This document shows positions 45,524 to 54,356 of a stretch of DNA of 64,000 bases, in pieces. The stretch's first letter is position 1, and every line of letters starts with the position of its first letter. The position numbers were made by a program, and so were the translations under genes. The DNA comes from Endobugula sp965214375 (GTDB lineage Bacteria; Pseudomonadota; Gammaproteobacteria; Pseudomonadales; Cellvibrionaceae). The stretch covers positions 868,001-932,000 of the forward strand of contig OZ243947.1 of NCBI GenBank assembly GCA_965214375.1, written 5' to 3'. A model generated the notes under the pieces. That model was not told where the DNA came from, did no database searches, and saw only the letters and a program-made list of their open reading frames with translations.

Positions 45524-46126
45524 TTATAGAGCGTCGGCATTCTCGCTCAAATACGCCGCCACACCCTCAGGGTCAGCGCTCATACCTTGATCACCTTCGT
45601 TCCAGCCTGCGGGGCAAACTTCACCGTGCTGCTGATTAAACGCCAGAGCATCAACCATACGTAGCATTTCGTCAATATTACGGCCTAGCGGTAAATCGTT
45701 AACCACTTGGTGACGCACAGTGCCTTCTTCATCAATCAGGAAAGAACCACGGAATGCCATACCACCTTCGGATTCAACATCATAGGCCTGACAGATTTCA
45801 TGCTTCATATCAGCAACCAGTGTGTAATTAACCTGACCAATACCACCCTGATCAACGGGTGTATTACGCCATGCGTTATGCGTCCAGTGGCTATCAATAG
45901 AAACGCCGATCACTTCAACGCCGCGCTTTTCAAATTCAGGAATACGTTTATCAAACGCCAGTAATTCCGATGGACAAACAAACGTGAAGTCCAGAGGATA
46001 AAAGAAGACAACCGCTTTTTTACCTTTAATGGTTTCAGCAAGATTAAACTCTTCAAGAATTTCACCAGTTGCAGATACAGCAGATGAAGTAAAGTCAGGG
46101 GCAGATTTGCCAACGAGAACAGCCAT
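45524..46126 (-). CDS. Typical 2-Cys peroxiredoxin (AhpC/Prx1 type)
   Basis: A 200-residue thiol peroxidase. The peroxidatic Cys lies in FYPLDFTFVCPSE (about residue 50) and the resolving Cys in GEVCPAGW (about 171). It needs a reductant such as thioredoxin or AhpF; none is nearby. AGGAG is found about 6 nt upstream of the ATG. It is the second peroxiredoxin in the window, of a different subfamily from the 1-Cys enzyme at 20589. Confidence 0.94.
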   Translation of the reverse strand: MAVLVGKSAPDFTSSAVSATGEILEEFNLAETIKGKKAVVFFYPLDFTFVCPSELLAFDKRIPEFEKRGVEVIGVSIDSHWTHNAWRNTPVDQGGIGQVNYTLVADMKHEICQAYDVESEGGMAFRGSFLIDEEGTVRHQVVNDLPLGRNIDEMLRMVDALAFNQQHGEVCPAGWNEGDQGMSADPEGVAAYLSENADAL

Positions 46127-46295
46127 GATATGTCTCCTATAGGAATAATGTGGTGCGATAAAAAGTTAGAGCGGCATTATACCGCTCTGACTTTGGAAAT
46201 GTAGACTATCGTTTGTCTTTTTCTATTGATAATTTTTATGGCATCAATAGGTTTTTTACAACTAGGGGCGCACAGGGAGATATGACGCCTGTGTT

Positions 46296-47108
46296 TTATG
46301 ATTTGGTGACATTAACATCCATGGTTGGATAAGGAATACCAATACCTACTTCATCAAAACGATTTTTAATTGTTTCATTAAGATCAAAAGACACACCCCA
46401 ATAATCGGCAGCATTGACCCAAGGACGGAAGACCAGATTCACTGAAGAGTCACCTAACTCTACAACGCCGATGGTGACATCTTTATCTTTCAGAATACGC
46501 TCATCTGCATCCGCTAGTGCTTTAAGTTCATCTTTCACTTGTTGCAGGTTGGCATCGTAGGCAACGCCCACCACCAGATCAATACGAAGCGTTGACTGTG
46601 TGGAAAAATTGGTAATATTGCCACCCGTCACATCAGCATTGGCAATAATCACGGTTTTGTTATCACCTGTCAGCAAGGTTGTCGCAAAAATAGAAATTTC
46701 TGAAACGCTGCCAGCAACACCCGCCACTTCAACAAAATCTCCTACTTTTATTGGGCGGAATAAAATAATTAATACACCTGCGGCAAAGTTGGCTAATGCG
46801 CCTTGCAATGCGAGACCTATCGCTAAACCAGCAGCACCCACAATAGCAACGAAAGAAGCAGTTTGTACGCCCAACTGACCGAGCGCCGCAATAATAATGA
46901 CCGTTAACAGAATGTAATACAAAATATTTTTAACAAACTGACTCAGTGCCGAATCGACACCGTTTTTGTTCATTTGTTTAGCAATAAAACCCGTGATAGC
47001 TTGCGCCAACCATTTACCAATGACAAAAATGGCAATGGCAACAATTAACTTAACGCCATAAGTTACGGCGTAATCACTGATCAGCGGGATAAATTTTTCA
47101 GCGTTCAT
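46296..47108 (-). CDS. mscS: Small-conductance mechanosensitive channel
   Basis: A 270-residue MscS-type channel that releases solutes under hypo-osmotic shock. Three N-terminal membrane helices are seen. The pore-lining third helix has the Gly/Ala pattern GAAGLAIGLALQGALANFAAG (about 91-111), followed by the beta domain (KVGDFVEVAGVAGSVSEI). Length fits the E. coli protein (286). It lies 28 nt downstream of the OmpA-family gene on the same strand. Confidence 0.93.
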   Translation of the reverse strand: MNAEKFIPLISDYAVTYGVKLIVAIAIFVIGKWLAQAITGFIAKQMNKNGVDSALSQFVKNILYYILLTVIIIAALGQLGVQTASFVAIVGAAGLAIGLALQGALANFAAGVLIILFRPIKVGDFVEVAGVAGSVSEISIFATTLLTGDNKTVIIANADVTGGNITNFSTQSTLRIDLVVGVAYDANLQQVKDELKALADADERILKDKDVTIGVVELGDSSVNLVFRPWVNAADYWGVSFDLNETIKNRFDEVGIGIPYPTMDVNVTKS

Positions 47109-47135
47109 TTTATTTTTTCAACCTTGGATAAATAT

Positions 47136-48218
47136 TTATTTAACATCAAGCGACAATGTTTCTTCCACTTCAACGGTTACCGAAGCCACAACACGACGGT
47201 TTTTGGCGCGGTTAGCATCGGTATCATTAGGTGCAATCGGTTGTGTTTCACCATAACCCAGTGCAGACAAACGACTCGCTTCAATACCGTAGTCACTCAC
47301 CAGTAAACGCACTACTTCATTAACGCGGCGCTGTGAAAGATTCTGATTATAGGTATCAGAACCGATAGAATCAGTATGCCCCTCAATAACGGCCGTTGCT
47401 GACGGATAAGATTTCATAAAATCTGCAAAACTAGCAACTTCGGACAAGTAAGATGATTGAACAGTATCTTTATTGTATTCAAACTGCACATTCAAATTCA
47501 CGCGTTCTGTGACGATAGATTTTTTCACACAAGTACCCGCTTCAACAATACCGCCTGCCTGAGTACATAATTCTGCAAAACTGGGCGCAGGTTTAGCGGG
47601 TTCAGCAACGGGTTGAGCAGCCACGACCTCTTCTTTGGGCGCTGGTTTGGTTTTACCCAAGAAGAACTGCAAACCTAGACCATAACTCATATCGCTCTCA
47701 TTGCCATCACCAATGGTACGTAAATAACGCGCATCAGCTCTCAAGGCAATGCTTTCTGAAAAGTGATAGCGTGTACCAATACCCAATGTCAGTGCGCCTT
47801 CATCGTCATTGATAGTACGATTATCACCAAATTCAGTACTGGCGCCAACCACGGCAATATATGGCTGGAATGCATTTTCATTATTGGTAATATCGTACAG
47901 CATCTCAATACGGAACTGGCGCAGGTCACCTTGTGACACTCCGGCAAGATTATCTGCATCAACGGTCAAATACACGAATTCCAGCATGTAAGGGTCGGTA
48001 AAACGATAACCAAGTCCAATACCCGCATACGTTGTATCATCAAAACCGCGATCTTCATCAAGGGTAAATCCACCAATCATCGGCGTAATGGTAAAACCGG
48101 GGGACCGATCTTCCTTAATTTCAGGGTATGTAAAGCCTGACGCAATTACCTATGAAGGCAATAAGACATTGGCGGAAAACATGGCTGTCAATAAACCACG
48201 CAATAGAGTGTGTTTCAT
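47136..48218 (-). pseudogene. OmpA-family outer membrane protein with an amber codon in the signal peptide
   Basis: From ATG 48218 (GGGAG 7 nt upstream) the frame reads MKHTLLRGLLTAMFSANVLL, then Pro-Ser, and meets TAG at 48152-48150, codon 23. The same frame continues with VIASGFTYPE and stays open for the rest of a 360-codon protein: an eight-stranded beta-barrel part, a Pro/Ala linker and a C-terminal OmpA peptidoglycan-binding domain (IEGHTDSIGSDTYNQNLSQRR). Without readthrough no signal peptide is joined to the barrel; an internal restart at ATG 48080 would stay in the cytoplasm. Confidence 0.85.
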
Positions 48219-48417
48219 AATTTACTCCCGTAAAAATGGCAACGGCTACCAAATATCAATTTATATATAGTGTGATGACGTTATGACTAATTTTTACGCC
48301 TGTGATACAACTAACAAAGCAAATAACGTATCAAACCCGTTAATTTGGAAAATTGTGTGAACTACAATTTAGAAAACACGTGAGATTCTATCTTATATGT
48401 TGTTGAAAAAAAACACC

Positions 48418-49202
48418 TTATAGCATTTTAAAGGGGTCTGCATCCTCCAGAACAGAGAACTTTTGACGTGCGTCATATAATGCATGCCGATCGAGTTCCT
48501 GCAACAGTACTTGCTCTTGCCCGTTTCTACCATCCTGTAATATATGTCCGGCATAATCAACCAACAACGAATCTCCCTGATAATGCAAACCATTGCCATC
48601 CTTACCAACACGATTCACACCCACAACATAGGCTTGATTTTCAATCGCTCTGGCTTGCAATAAAGTGCGCCATTGGTGTCGTCTGGATGAAGGCCAATTG
48701 GCAACACATAGAATCAGATCATAATCGTGACGATTACGACAAAAAACCGGAAAGCGCAGATCATAACAAACACTTAAAATCTACGCCAATCACGGTAATC
48801 GATGACACAACGCTGGCGACCGGCTCGATAGCGCTGGTGCTCTCCTGCCATACGAAACAGATGCCATTTATCATAGTGATGATATTGACCATCTGGCATA
48901 ACAAATAAAAAAAGGTTCACAAAACCGGGGGAATCATCAACGTTATCCAGTTCATAAGCAACACTCCCCGCTAAAGCACATTGATGCATTTTGGCGTGTG
49001 CTAACATCCATTCGAGAGTGTGTTGATCACCGGAAACAGACTCAGGTATTTGCGTAAAACCGGAAGTAAAAATTTCCGGTAACACAATAATATCAACTGT
49101 TTTTGGCAAAGAAGAGATCTGTTTGGACAAGTGGCTTAGGTTAGCCTCAGAATTCAGCCAGAGCAAATCTGGCTGAATAGCCGCAACGGATAGTTTACTC
49201 AT
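48418..49202 (-). pseudogene. Omega-amidase-like nitrilase family protein, frameshifted
   Basis: Carbon-nitrogen hydrolase related to YafV/Nit2. The N-terminal part from ATG 49202 carries the catalytic Glu (LPEIFTSGF) and Lys (YDKWHLF), then reaches a stop at about 48774. In another frame the gene continues ILSVCYDLRFPVFCRN, which contains the catalytic Cys, through to 48418. Expected sequence at the junction is DWR-x-ILSVCYDLRFP, so one base is missing (or two are extra) near 48774-48786. The gene overlaps the grxD stop by 8 nt (ATGAGTAA). Confidence 0.85.
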
Positions 49203-49515
49203 CACCTTCAGCAGGTGCCGCTTCATCAACTAACGCTTGCAATTCACCTTTTTCATGCATTTCGGTGATAATATCGCAGCCACCAACCAGTTCACCCTTA
49301 ACCCACAATTGTGGAAACGTCGGCCAATTGGCATACTCAGGCAAGTGGGTACGAATATCCGGATTACTCAATACATCTACATAGGCAAAACGTTTACCAC
49401 AAGCCATCAGGGCTTGCACTGTACGCATGGAAAACCCACACTGTGGTGCATTGGGTGAACCTTTCATGTAAAGAATAATCGGGTTGGATTCAATTTGATC
49501 TTTGATAGTATCCAT
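49195..49515 (-). CDS. grxD: Monothiol glutaredoxin (Grx4 type)
   Basis: A Fe-S cluster-binding glutaredoxin of about 106 residues. It has the CGFS active site (APQCGFSMR) and WPTFPQLWVKGELVGGCDI, the hallmark of the family. ATG 49515 (MDTIKDQIE) and ATG 49524 are both possible; the first has GGA 5 nt upstream, the second a more distant GAGG. It belongs with nfuA to iron-sulfur handling. argD lies divergently upstream. Confidence 0.95.
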   Translation of the reverse strand: MDTIKDQIESNPIILYMKGSPNAPQCGFSMRTVQALMACGKRFAYVDVLSNPDIRTHLPEYANWPTFPQLWVKGELVGGCDIITEMHEKGELQALVDEAAPAEGDE

Positions 49516-49646
49516 GATTTCCATGGGGTGATTGCCTCGCTAACAGCATCATTCAATAAGGGGCGTCATTTTATCGGAAAACGAGCGCTAGTGATACGCT
49601 TGTTAACAGTACTTGCCAATAATAGTGCCTTACTGGATAATAGCTT

Positions 49647-49675
49647 AAAAACAGGCAGCAACCGCTGCCTGTTTT
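49647..49675. terminator. Intrinsic terminator-like hairpin before argD
   Basis: AAAACAGGCAGC and GCTGCCTGTTTT flank AACC, followed by ATTTTTT. It lies between divergent grxD and argD, in the upstream region of argD, so it may act as an attenuator-like or insulating element, or terminate an unseen short transcript. Confidence 0.8.
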
Positions 49676-49699
49676 ATTTTTTGAGATGAAATTTCTGTG

Positions 49700-50860
49700 A
49701 TGAATTCTGATGCATTAATGAATACCTATGGCAAACGCGCCTTAACACTCGTCAAAGGAGAAGGCTGCACCGTATGGGATGCACAAGGAAAACAATACCT
49801 TGATGCACTCTCAGGGATTGCCGTATGCGGTTTAGGTCACTGCCATCCGGCAGTCACGCAAGCGGTACAGGCGCAAGTGGCGCAACTGGTTCATACATCA
49901 AACTTATACAACCTGCCAGTACAACAACAAGCCGCAGAATTACTGTGTCATCTCAGCGGCATGGAAAATGTGTTTTTTTGTAATTCCGGGGCTGAAGCCA
50001 ACGAAGCCGCGATCAAAATTGCACGCAAATACGGTAATGAAAAAGGCATCGACACGCCAACAGTGATTACCATGACAGGCAGTTTTCACGGCCGCACTAT
50101 GGCAACCCTAAGTGCTACAGGAAATGCCAAAGTCAAAACCGGTTTTCATCCACTGGTTGAAGGCTTTATCGAAGTGGCATTCAACGATATTAACGCTATT
50201 CAAGCACATATTCATAACAATAATATTGTTGCTGTACTGGTAGAACCGGTTCAGGGCGAAGGTGGTATTCAAGTACCTGATCAACATTATCTACCTCAGT
50301 TGCGCAAACTTTGTGATGACAACGACTGGCTGTTAATGTTAGATGAAATTCAAACGGGTAATGGGCGTTCGGGAAATTACTTTGCTTTTCAGGCATATGA
50401 TTTCCTGCCGGATGTGTTAACAACCGCAAAAGGGCTGGGTAATGGTTTGCCCGTCGGCGCCTGTTTAACACAAGGCAAAACGGCCACTATTTTACAACCG
50501 GGTAACCATGGTTCTACTTATGGAGGTAATCCGGTTGCCTGTGCTGCGGTCACTGCCGTATTACATACACTACGCGATGAACAGCTGACCTCAAACGCAC
50601 AGGCACTGGGTGAGTATTTTGCTGCGCAACTGTCTGAGACTTTAGGCAACAAAAGTCGAGTCAAAGACATTCGTCAACGAGGTTTGCTGATTGGTATTGA
50701 GCTATATGATGATTGCCCCGACATCGTTGCACAGGCTGCCGATCAGGGAGTACTACTGAATGTGACTGCAGGCAGCGTCATCCGTTTACTACCGCCATTA
50801 ATTATGTCGCAGCAACAAGCTGACACTGTAATTAATGTCCTCAATAAAATTATCGATTAA
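49700..50860 (+). CDS. argD: Acetylornithine aminotransferase
   Basis: PLP-dependent enzyme of arginine synthesis, about 386 residues. NSGAEANEAAIKIARKYG, the cofactor segment LLMLDEIQTGNGRSG and the PLP-binding Lys in TTAKGLGNGLPVGA are seen. ATG 49700 is preferred to the GTG one codon earlier; no strong ribosome binding site is visible for either. argF follows 20 nt later and shares the operon. ArgD can also act on succinyl-diaminopimelate in lysine synthesis. Confidence 0.95.
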   Translation: MNSDALMNTYGKRALTLVKGEGCTVWDAQGKQYLDALSGIAVCGLGHCHPAVTQAVQAQVAQLVHTSNLYNLPVQQQAAELLCHLSGMENVFFCNSGAEANEAAIKIARKYGNEKGIDTPTVITMTGSFHGRTMATLSATGNAKVKTGFHPLVEGFIEVAFNDINAIQAHIHNNNIVAVLVEPVQGEGGIQVPDQHYLPQLRKLCDDNDWLLMLDEIQTGNGRSGNYFAFQAYDFLPDVLTTAKGLGNGLPVGACLTQGKTATILQPGNHGSTYGGNPVACAAVTAVLHTLRDEQLTSNAQALGEYFAAQLSETLGNKSRVKDIRQRGLLIGIELYDDCPDIVAQAADQGVLLNVTAGSVIRLLPPLIMSQQQADTVINVLNKIID

Positions 50861-50880
50861 ACCAACAAGAGAAACACGTC

Positions 50881-51789
50881 ATGAATGTGCGTCACTTTTT
50901 AACGCTTCTTGATTTATCCAAAGATGAATTGGACACCGTAATACAGCGCGCGATAACCCTAAAACAGGAACGTGCAGCAGGCCATATTCACCGCTCATTA
51001 GAAAGCAAAGTACTGGGAATGATTTTTGAAAAATCTTCCACACGGACTCGTGTCTCTTTTGAAGCTGGCATCGCACAACTGGGAGGTAGCGGACTATTTC
51101 TATCGTCAAACGATACACAACTGGGGCGTGGCGAACCTATTTGTGATTCATCACGTGTCATCTCCAGTATGGTCGATATTATTATGATTCGAACATATGG
51201 ACACGACATTGTTGAAGAGTTTTCACAATATTCCAGTGTACCCGTTATTAACGCCCTGACTGACAGCTATCACCCTTGCCAACTATTGGCAGATATACAA
51301 ACCTATACCGAACACCGTGGTAGTCCTCAAGGGAAAACGGTGGTGTGGATTGGTGATGGTAATAATATGTGTCAGTCTTATATTAACGCCGCCTATTTGT
51401 GTGATTTCAATTTACATATTGCCTGCCCGAAAGGTTATGAACCCTCTCCAATATTGCTTGATGAACATAAAAATAGAGTGACGCTTTTCAGCTCACCACA
51501 GGAAGCCGTTCTCAATGCCGATTGGATCGTCACTGATACGTGGGCTTCGATGGGTAAAGAACAAGAAACACAACAGCGCATTGACGATTTCAATGGTTTG
51601 CAAGTCAATGAAGAACTCATGTCTCACGCTAACGGCGCTGCCGTCTTTATGCATTGTCTACCCGCCTATCGCGGAATGGAAATCAACGAGACGATTATGG
51701 ATTCACCGTGTTCGGTGGTATGGGATGAGGCTGAAAACCGTTTGCACGCCCAAAAAGCGTTGATGGAGTTCCTTTTAGGTGCACTCTAA
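50881..51789 (+). CDS. argF: Ornithine carbamoyltransferase
   Basis: Makes citrulline from ornithine and carbamoyl phosphate. The 302-residue anabolic form has the carbamoyl-phosphate loop EKSSTRTRVSFE (about residues 44-55), HPCQLLADIQT and the ornithine-binding HCLPAYRG. Adjacent to argD in an arginine operon. No ARG box can be called with confidence. Confidence 0.96.
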   Translation: MNVRHFLTLLDLSKDELDTVIQRAITLKQERAAGHIHRSLESKVLGMIFEKSSTRTRVSFEAGIAQLGGSGLFLSSNDTQLGRGEPICDSSRVISSMVDIIMIRTYGHDIVEEFSQYSSVPVINALTDSYHPCQLLADIQTYTEHRGSPQGKTVVWIGDGNNMCQSYINAAYLCDFNLHIACPKGYEPSPILLDEHKNRVTLFSSPQEAVLNADWIVTDTWASMGKEQETQQRIDDFNGLQVNEELMSHANGAAVFMHCLPAYRGMEINETIMDSPCSVVWDEAENRLHAQKALMEFLLGAL

Positions 51790-52044
51790 GCAAGCTTTTT
51801 TGTCACGTTTTATGAACCAATTCTCATTCTTTAAATTGCTAAACAATGCCTTCAAATAGCACAAAATAATATAAAGATCATTATTCATAATTATTTACAC
51901 CCCTTTATTTTATTTTTTGTACCATTCCGGGTTAGGAAATACTAACATTGCCTGTTTTTCCACATTTTACTCACAAGAAAAACGCAAACTCATCCTCTTG
52001 ATTTATTCTCAAAACCGCACTATCTTATGGTACGTCGATTATGC

Positions 52045-52064
52045 ACCCCAATATATGGGGTTTT
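52045..52064 (+). terminator. Intrinsic terminator-like hairpin
   Basis: ACCCCA and TGGGGT around ATATA, followed by TTTAA. Too far from argF (255 nt) to be an ordinary terminator, unless argF has a long 3' untranslated region. Confidence 0.5.
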
Positions 52065-52101
52065 AATTGTAAAATTATGTCTCTTGGGGGAGAGTGCAGT
52101 C

Positions 52102-52154
52102 AGTAGCATAAGCAGGGCGAGGTAATGAACACGAGGTACCCTGCTGACGCTACT
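52102..52154 (+). ncRNA. Candidate structured RNA
   Basis: AGTAGC (52102-52107) pairs with GCTACT (52149-52154). After a 3-nt by 3-nt internal loop, AGCAGGG pairs with CCCTGCT. The apical loop carries CGAGGTA twice. It is followed by TTTATTGTTTTT, as for an intrinsic terminator. No known family is recognised; it could be the 3' end of a small RNA or a leader element for the gene at 52292. Confidence 0.45.
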
Positions 52155-52291
52155 TTTATTGTTTTTGAGGCTGTTGTCATTCGAGATAAAGATTTTCAGT
52201 TTGTATTCAGGAAAGAGTCGCATAATAGAAGGACATATAGAGGTCGTTATAGAATCATTTCAAACGTGATGTAAATAACACAGGGGGATAC

Positions 52292-52537
52292 ATGGCACAT
52301 AAAGCACAACTCTCGCGAAAGGAACAGACCGCAAAAGAACGGCAGGTACAGCATGAAGATTTATTAATTGCGATCGATCAGCTTGAACAAATTACCGAGG
52401 TAATGAGTGAAGTTCTGGGAAAAATCAAACAGCAAGCTGTCTCATTGGAACCCGGCAAATCCAATGCAAAAAATACCAGAAATATCACCAAAAAAGCACG
52501 AACTAGCAAAGATAAAAAGATAAATCCGGTGCATTAG
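52292..52537 (+). CDS. Small charged protein of unknown function
   Basis: An 81-residue hydrophilic protein. Residues about 20-50 are a predicted amphipathic helix (HEDLLIAIDQLEQITEVMSE), and the C-terminus is Lys-rich. A GGGGG run lies about 6 nt before the ATG. It is followed 12 nt later by another unknown gene and then a diguanylate cyclase, all on the plus strand. Family unknown. Confidence 0.5.
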   Translation: MAHKAQLSRKEQTAKERQVQHEDLLIAIDQLEQITEVMSEVLGKIKQQAVSLEPGKSNAKNTRNITKKARTSKDKKINPVH

Positions 52538-52549
52538 CAAGGATTGACA

Positions 52550-53005
52550 ATGAGCACTCACAATATCCATTACCTTAGCCAAGCGTTGGGTGAGAGCGGT
52601 AGCGATAATAGTCACAGAAAATGTCGACGAACCGCGCGTATCATTAAACATCTGAAAAACCAGATTAGCTCTGCAGGATATGATGAGTCGCAATTGCCTT
52701 CTGACTGGTTGATACAACAATTAGTTAACAATGCATTTTGCTATGTCGACTATAACCCCCAGCACGATTGGCATGAAACGATCTATCATACCCTGCAATC
52801 CATTGTGAATAATCTCCATCAATTTTATATCTACGATGCCACAACCAGCATCAATGATTTTTGTGCGTTACCGTCATTTAGTTCAAAAAAAGGAAACAAA
52901 TTATTCACAAATGACGAAAATTTGTCACCTTATCAGGTAAACGCATTTGCACTACGCTTACTGACGTTGATTGATCATAAAGAATCTCAGTTCAAACCAT
53001 CATAG
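52550..53005 (+). CDS. Protein of unknown function
   Basis: A 151-residue mostly helical protein with a Trp/His-rich middle (YNPQHDWHETIYHTLQSIV, about residues 66-84). ATG 52550 is preferred over the frame's first codon at 52544; AAGG lies about 12 nt upstream. No signal peptide or membrane segment. Its position ahead of a GGDEF gene suggests a signalling accessory role, by context only. Confidence 0.5.
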   Translation: MSTHNIHYLSQALGESGSDNSHRKCRRTARIIKHLKNQISSAGYDESQLPSDWLIQQLVNNAFCYVDYNPQHDWHETIYHTLQSIVNNLHQFYIYDATTSINDFCALPSFSSKKGNKLFTNDENLSPYQVNAFALRLLTLIDHKESQFKPS

Positions 53006-53012
53006 ATGATAC

Positions 53013-53018
53013 TATAAT
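53013..53018 (+). promoter_or_regulatory. -10 box upstream of the diguanylate cyclase
   Basis: TATAAT inside the palindrome TACTATAATAGTA, 29 nt before the ATG at 53048. No good -35 box is seen, so an activator or an extra operator function is possible. Confidence 0.45.
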
Positions 53019-53047
53019 AGTACCATTACCTTTAATCATTAACGATT

Positions 53048-53722
53048 ATGCCCAAAAATAGCGTGACTCATTGCTCCCTCAAAGACAAGTGCCCATTAAC
53101 CAAGGAAGTGGAGCGTTTACATAAAGAAGTACAGCGTCTTTCCGAACTTATTCATATGGACACATTGACGGGTCTTTTTAACTATCGTCACTTTACCCAA
53201 GCACTCACGCAAGAAATAGAACGCTCAAAACGGACATTACAACCCACCTCTCTTATTATGGTTGACATTGATCATTTTAAATCAGTGAATGATCAATGGG
53301 GACATGAAGTGGGTAATCAGGCATTAACATTGGTGAGCCAATGTATTCTAAATAATATTCGCAAGCTAGATATTGCTTGCCGCTATGGTGGTGAAGAATT
53401 CGCAATTATTCTCCCGGGAACTGACATTCGCACAGGTATCGTTGTCGCGGAACGTGTGCGCAAAGCGATAGAACAAGCGGTGTTACCCTATAATGACAAA
53501 CACCTTCATATCACTGCCAGTGCAGGTTTAAGTATGTATTCAGGAAAGCATGACACTGCGCTTTCAGCCATCATAGAAATGGCCGACCAACAACTCTATA
53601 AAGCTAAACAACAAGGCAGAAACCAAGTCTGTTTTGATAAAGAAAAAGACTCTGAACAAGCGGTAACTACGGATGAAAAATCTGCTCTGTTTACTCTTTT
53701 TCAGGATAATGATCACGATTAA
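53048..53722 (+). CDS. Diguanylate cyclase (GGDEF domain)
   Basis: Makes the second messenger c-di-GMP from GTP. The 224-residue protein has a short N-terminus with a Cys pair (HCSLKDKCPLT) and a coiled-coil helix, then a GGDEF domain (about 38-200). The active site is RYGGEEF. RKLD five residues before it is the inhibitory I-site, so product feedback is expected. No membrane or sensor domain is present, so it is cytoplasmic and may respond through the Cys pair or a partner. Its 3' end overlaps the convergent NUDIX gene by 32 nt. Confidence 0.93.
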   Translation: MPKNSVTHCSLKDKCPLTKEVERLHKEVQRLSELIHMDTLTGLFNYRHFTQALTQEIERSKRTLQPTSLIMVDIDHFKSVNDQWGHEVGNQALTLVSQCILNNIRKLDIACRYGGEEFAIILPGTDIRTGIVVAERVRKAIEQAVLPYNDKHLHITASAGLSMYSGKHDTALSAIIEMADQQLYKAKQQGRNQVCFDKEKDSEQAVTTDEKSALFTLFQDNDHD

Positions 53723-54218
53723 ACACTGCCGCGACCTTCAATAGGGCCGCTACTGAAATGGCATCACGGATTTTTCCATCAAGCACCATCTGCACCGCTT
53801 CTTGTAGTGGCAAGCATTTTACACAAATATCTTCAGTGTCTTCCAAAGACATTTGGCCTGCGGTCAAACCCTGTGCTAAAAAAACAGTGGCACTTTCATC
53901 GGTTACCGAATTTGACAGATCCATCTCCAACCATGGTTGCCAATAACGTGCACTTAGCCCCGTTTCTTCCTGCAATTCACGCTTGGCAGCATCCAGTATA
54001 TCTTCACCTTCAGGGCATCCACCTTCGGGGATTTCCCAACTTGCTTCGGCAAAAACATAACGTGTTTGGCTGACCAACCACACATTCCCCTGATCATCCA
54101 TTGGCACTATACCTAATGCATGATTTTTAAAATGAACAACTCCGTAAATTACCTGTGTATTCGATGGAGTAATAACGGTATCGTGATGTACTCTAATCCA
54201 AGGATTCTCGTAAACCAC
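53691..54218 (-). CDS. NUDIX hydrolase, ADP-ribose pyrophosphatase-like
   Basis: A 175-residue protein with a full Nudix box (GGCPEGEDILDAAKRELQEETG, spanning about residues 71-92; Gly-x5-Glu-x7-Arg-Glu-x2-Glu-Glu). The N-terminal FKNHALGIVPMDDQGNVWLV strand and the pattern after the box resemble ADP-sugar pyrophosphatases (NudF type). The substrate is not certain. It converges with, and overlaps, the diguanylate cyclase 3' end. Confidence 0.88.
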   Translation of the reverse strand: MVYENPWIRVHHDTVITPSNTQVIYGVVHFKNHALGIVPMDDQGNVWLVSQTRYVFAEASWEIPEGGCPEGEDILDAAKRELQEETGLSARYWQPWLEMDLSNSVTDESATVFLAQGLTAGQMSLEDTEDICVKCLPLQEAVQMVLDGKIRDAISVAALLKVAAVFNRDHYPEKE

Positions 54219-54313
54219 TTGTGAACTTTTCTGCTGTCACTGGCCCATACATAGACTCCCACAAGAATATTATTTTTTATTCAAACGCCAGATCATAGCA
54301 TATAAAAATCAGG

Positions 54314-54319
54314 TATAAT
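54314..54319 (+). promoter_or_regulatory. -10 box upstream of gcvP
   Basis: TATAAT 37 nt before the gcvP ATG, in the gap shared with the divergent NUDIX gene. No glycine riboswitch can be seen in the 138-nt gap. Confidence 0.5.
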
Positions 54320-54356
54320 GTCCTCCTTTTTTCAGGTTTAATCAGGACTCGTGTTT

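Larger units (their letters stand above)
51790..52291. other. Intergenic region with RNA-like secondary structure
   Basis: 502 nt without a supported gene. The first 230 nt are AT-rich. The second half holds two notable hairpins listed separately (52045-52064, 52102-52154). A minus-strand 67-codon frame across 52020-52223 has no ribosome binding site and is rejected. Confidence 0.5.

Noticed and set aside
52020..52223. A 67-codon minus-strand gene across the hairpins
   Set aside because: No ribosome binding site or recognisable protein features; the DNA is better explained by RNA structure.
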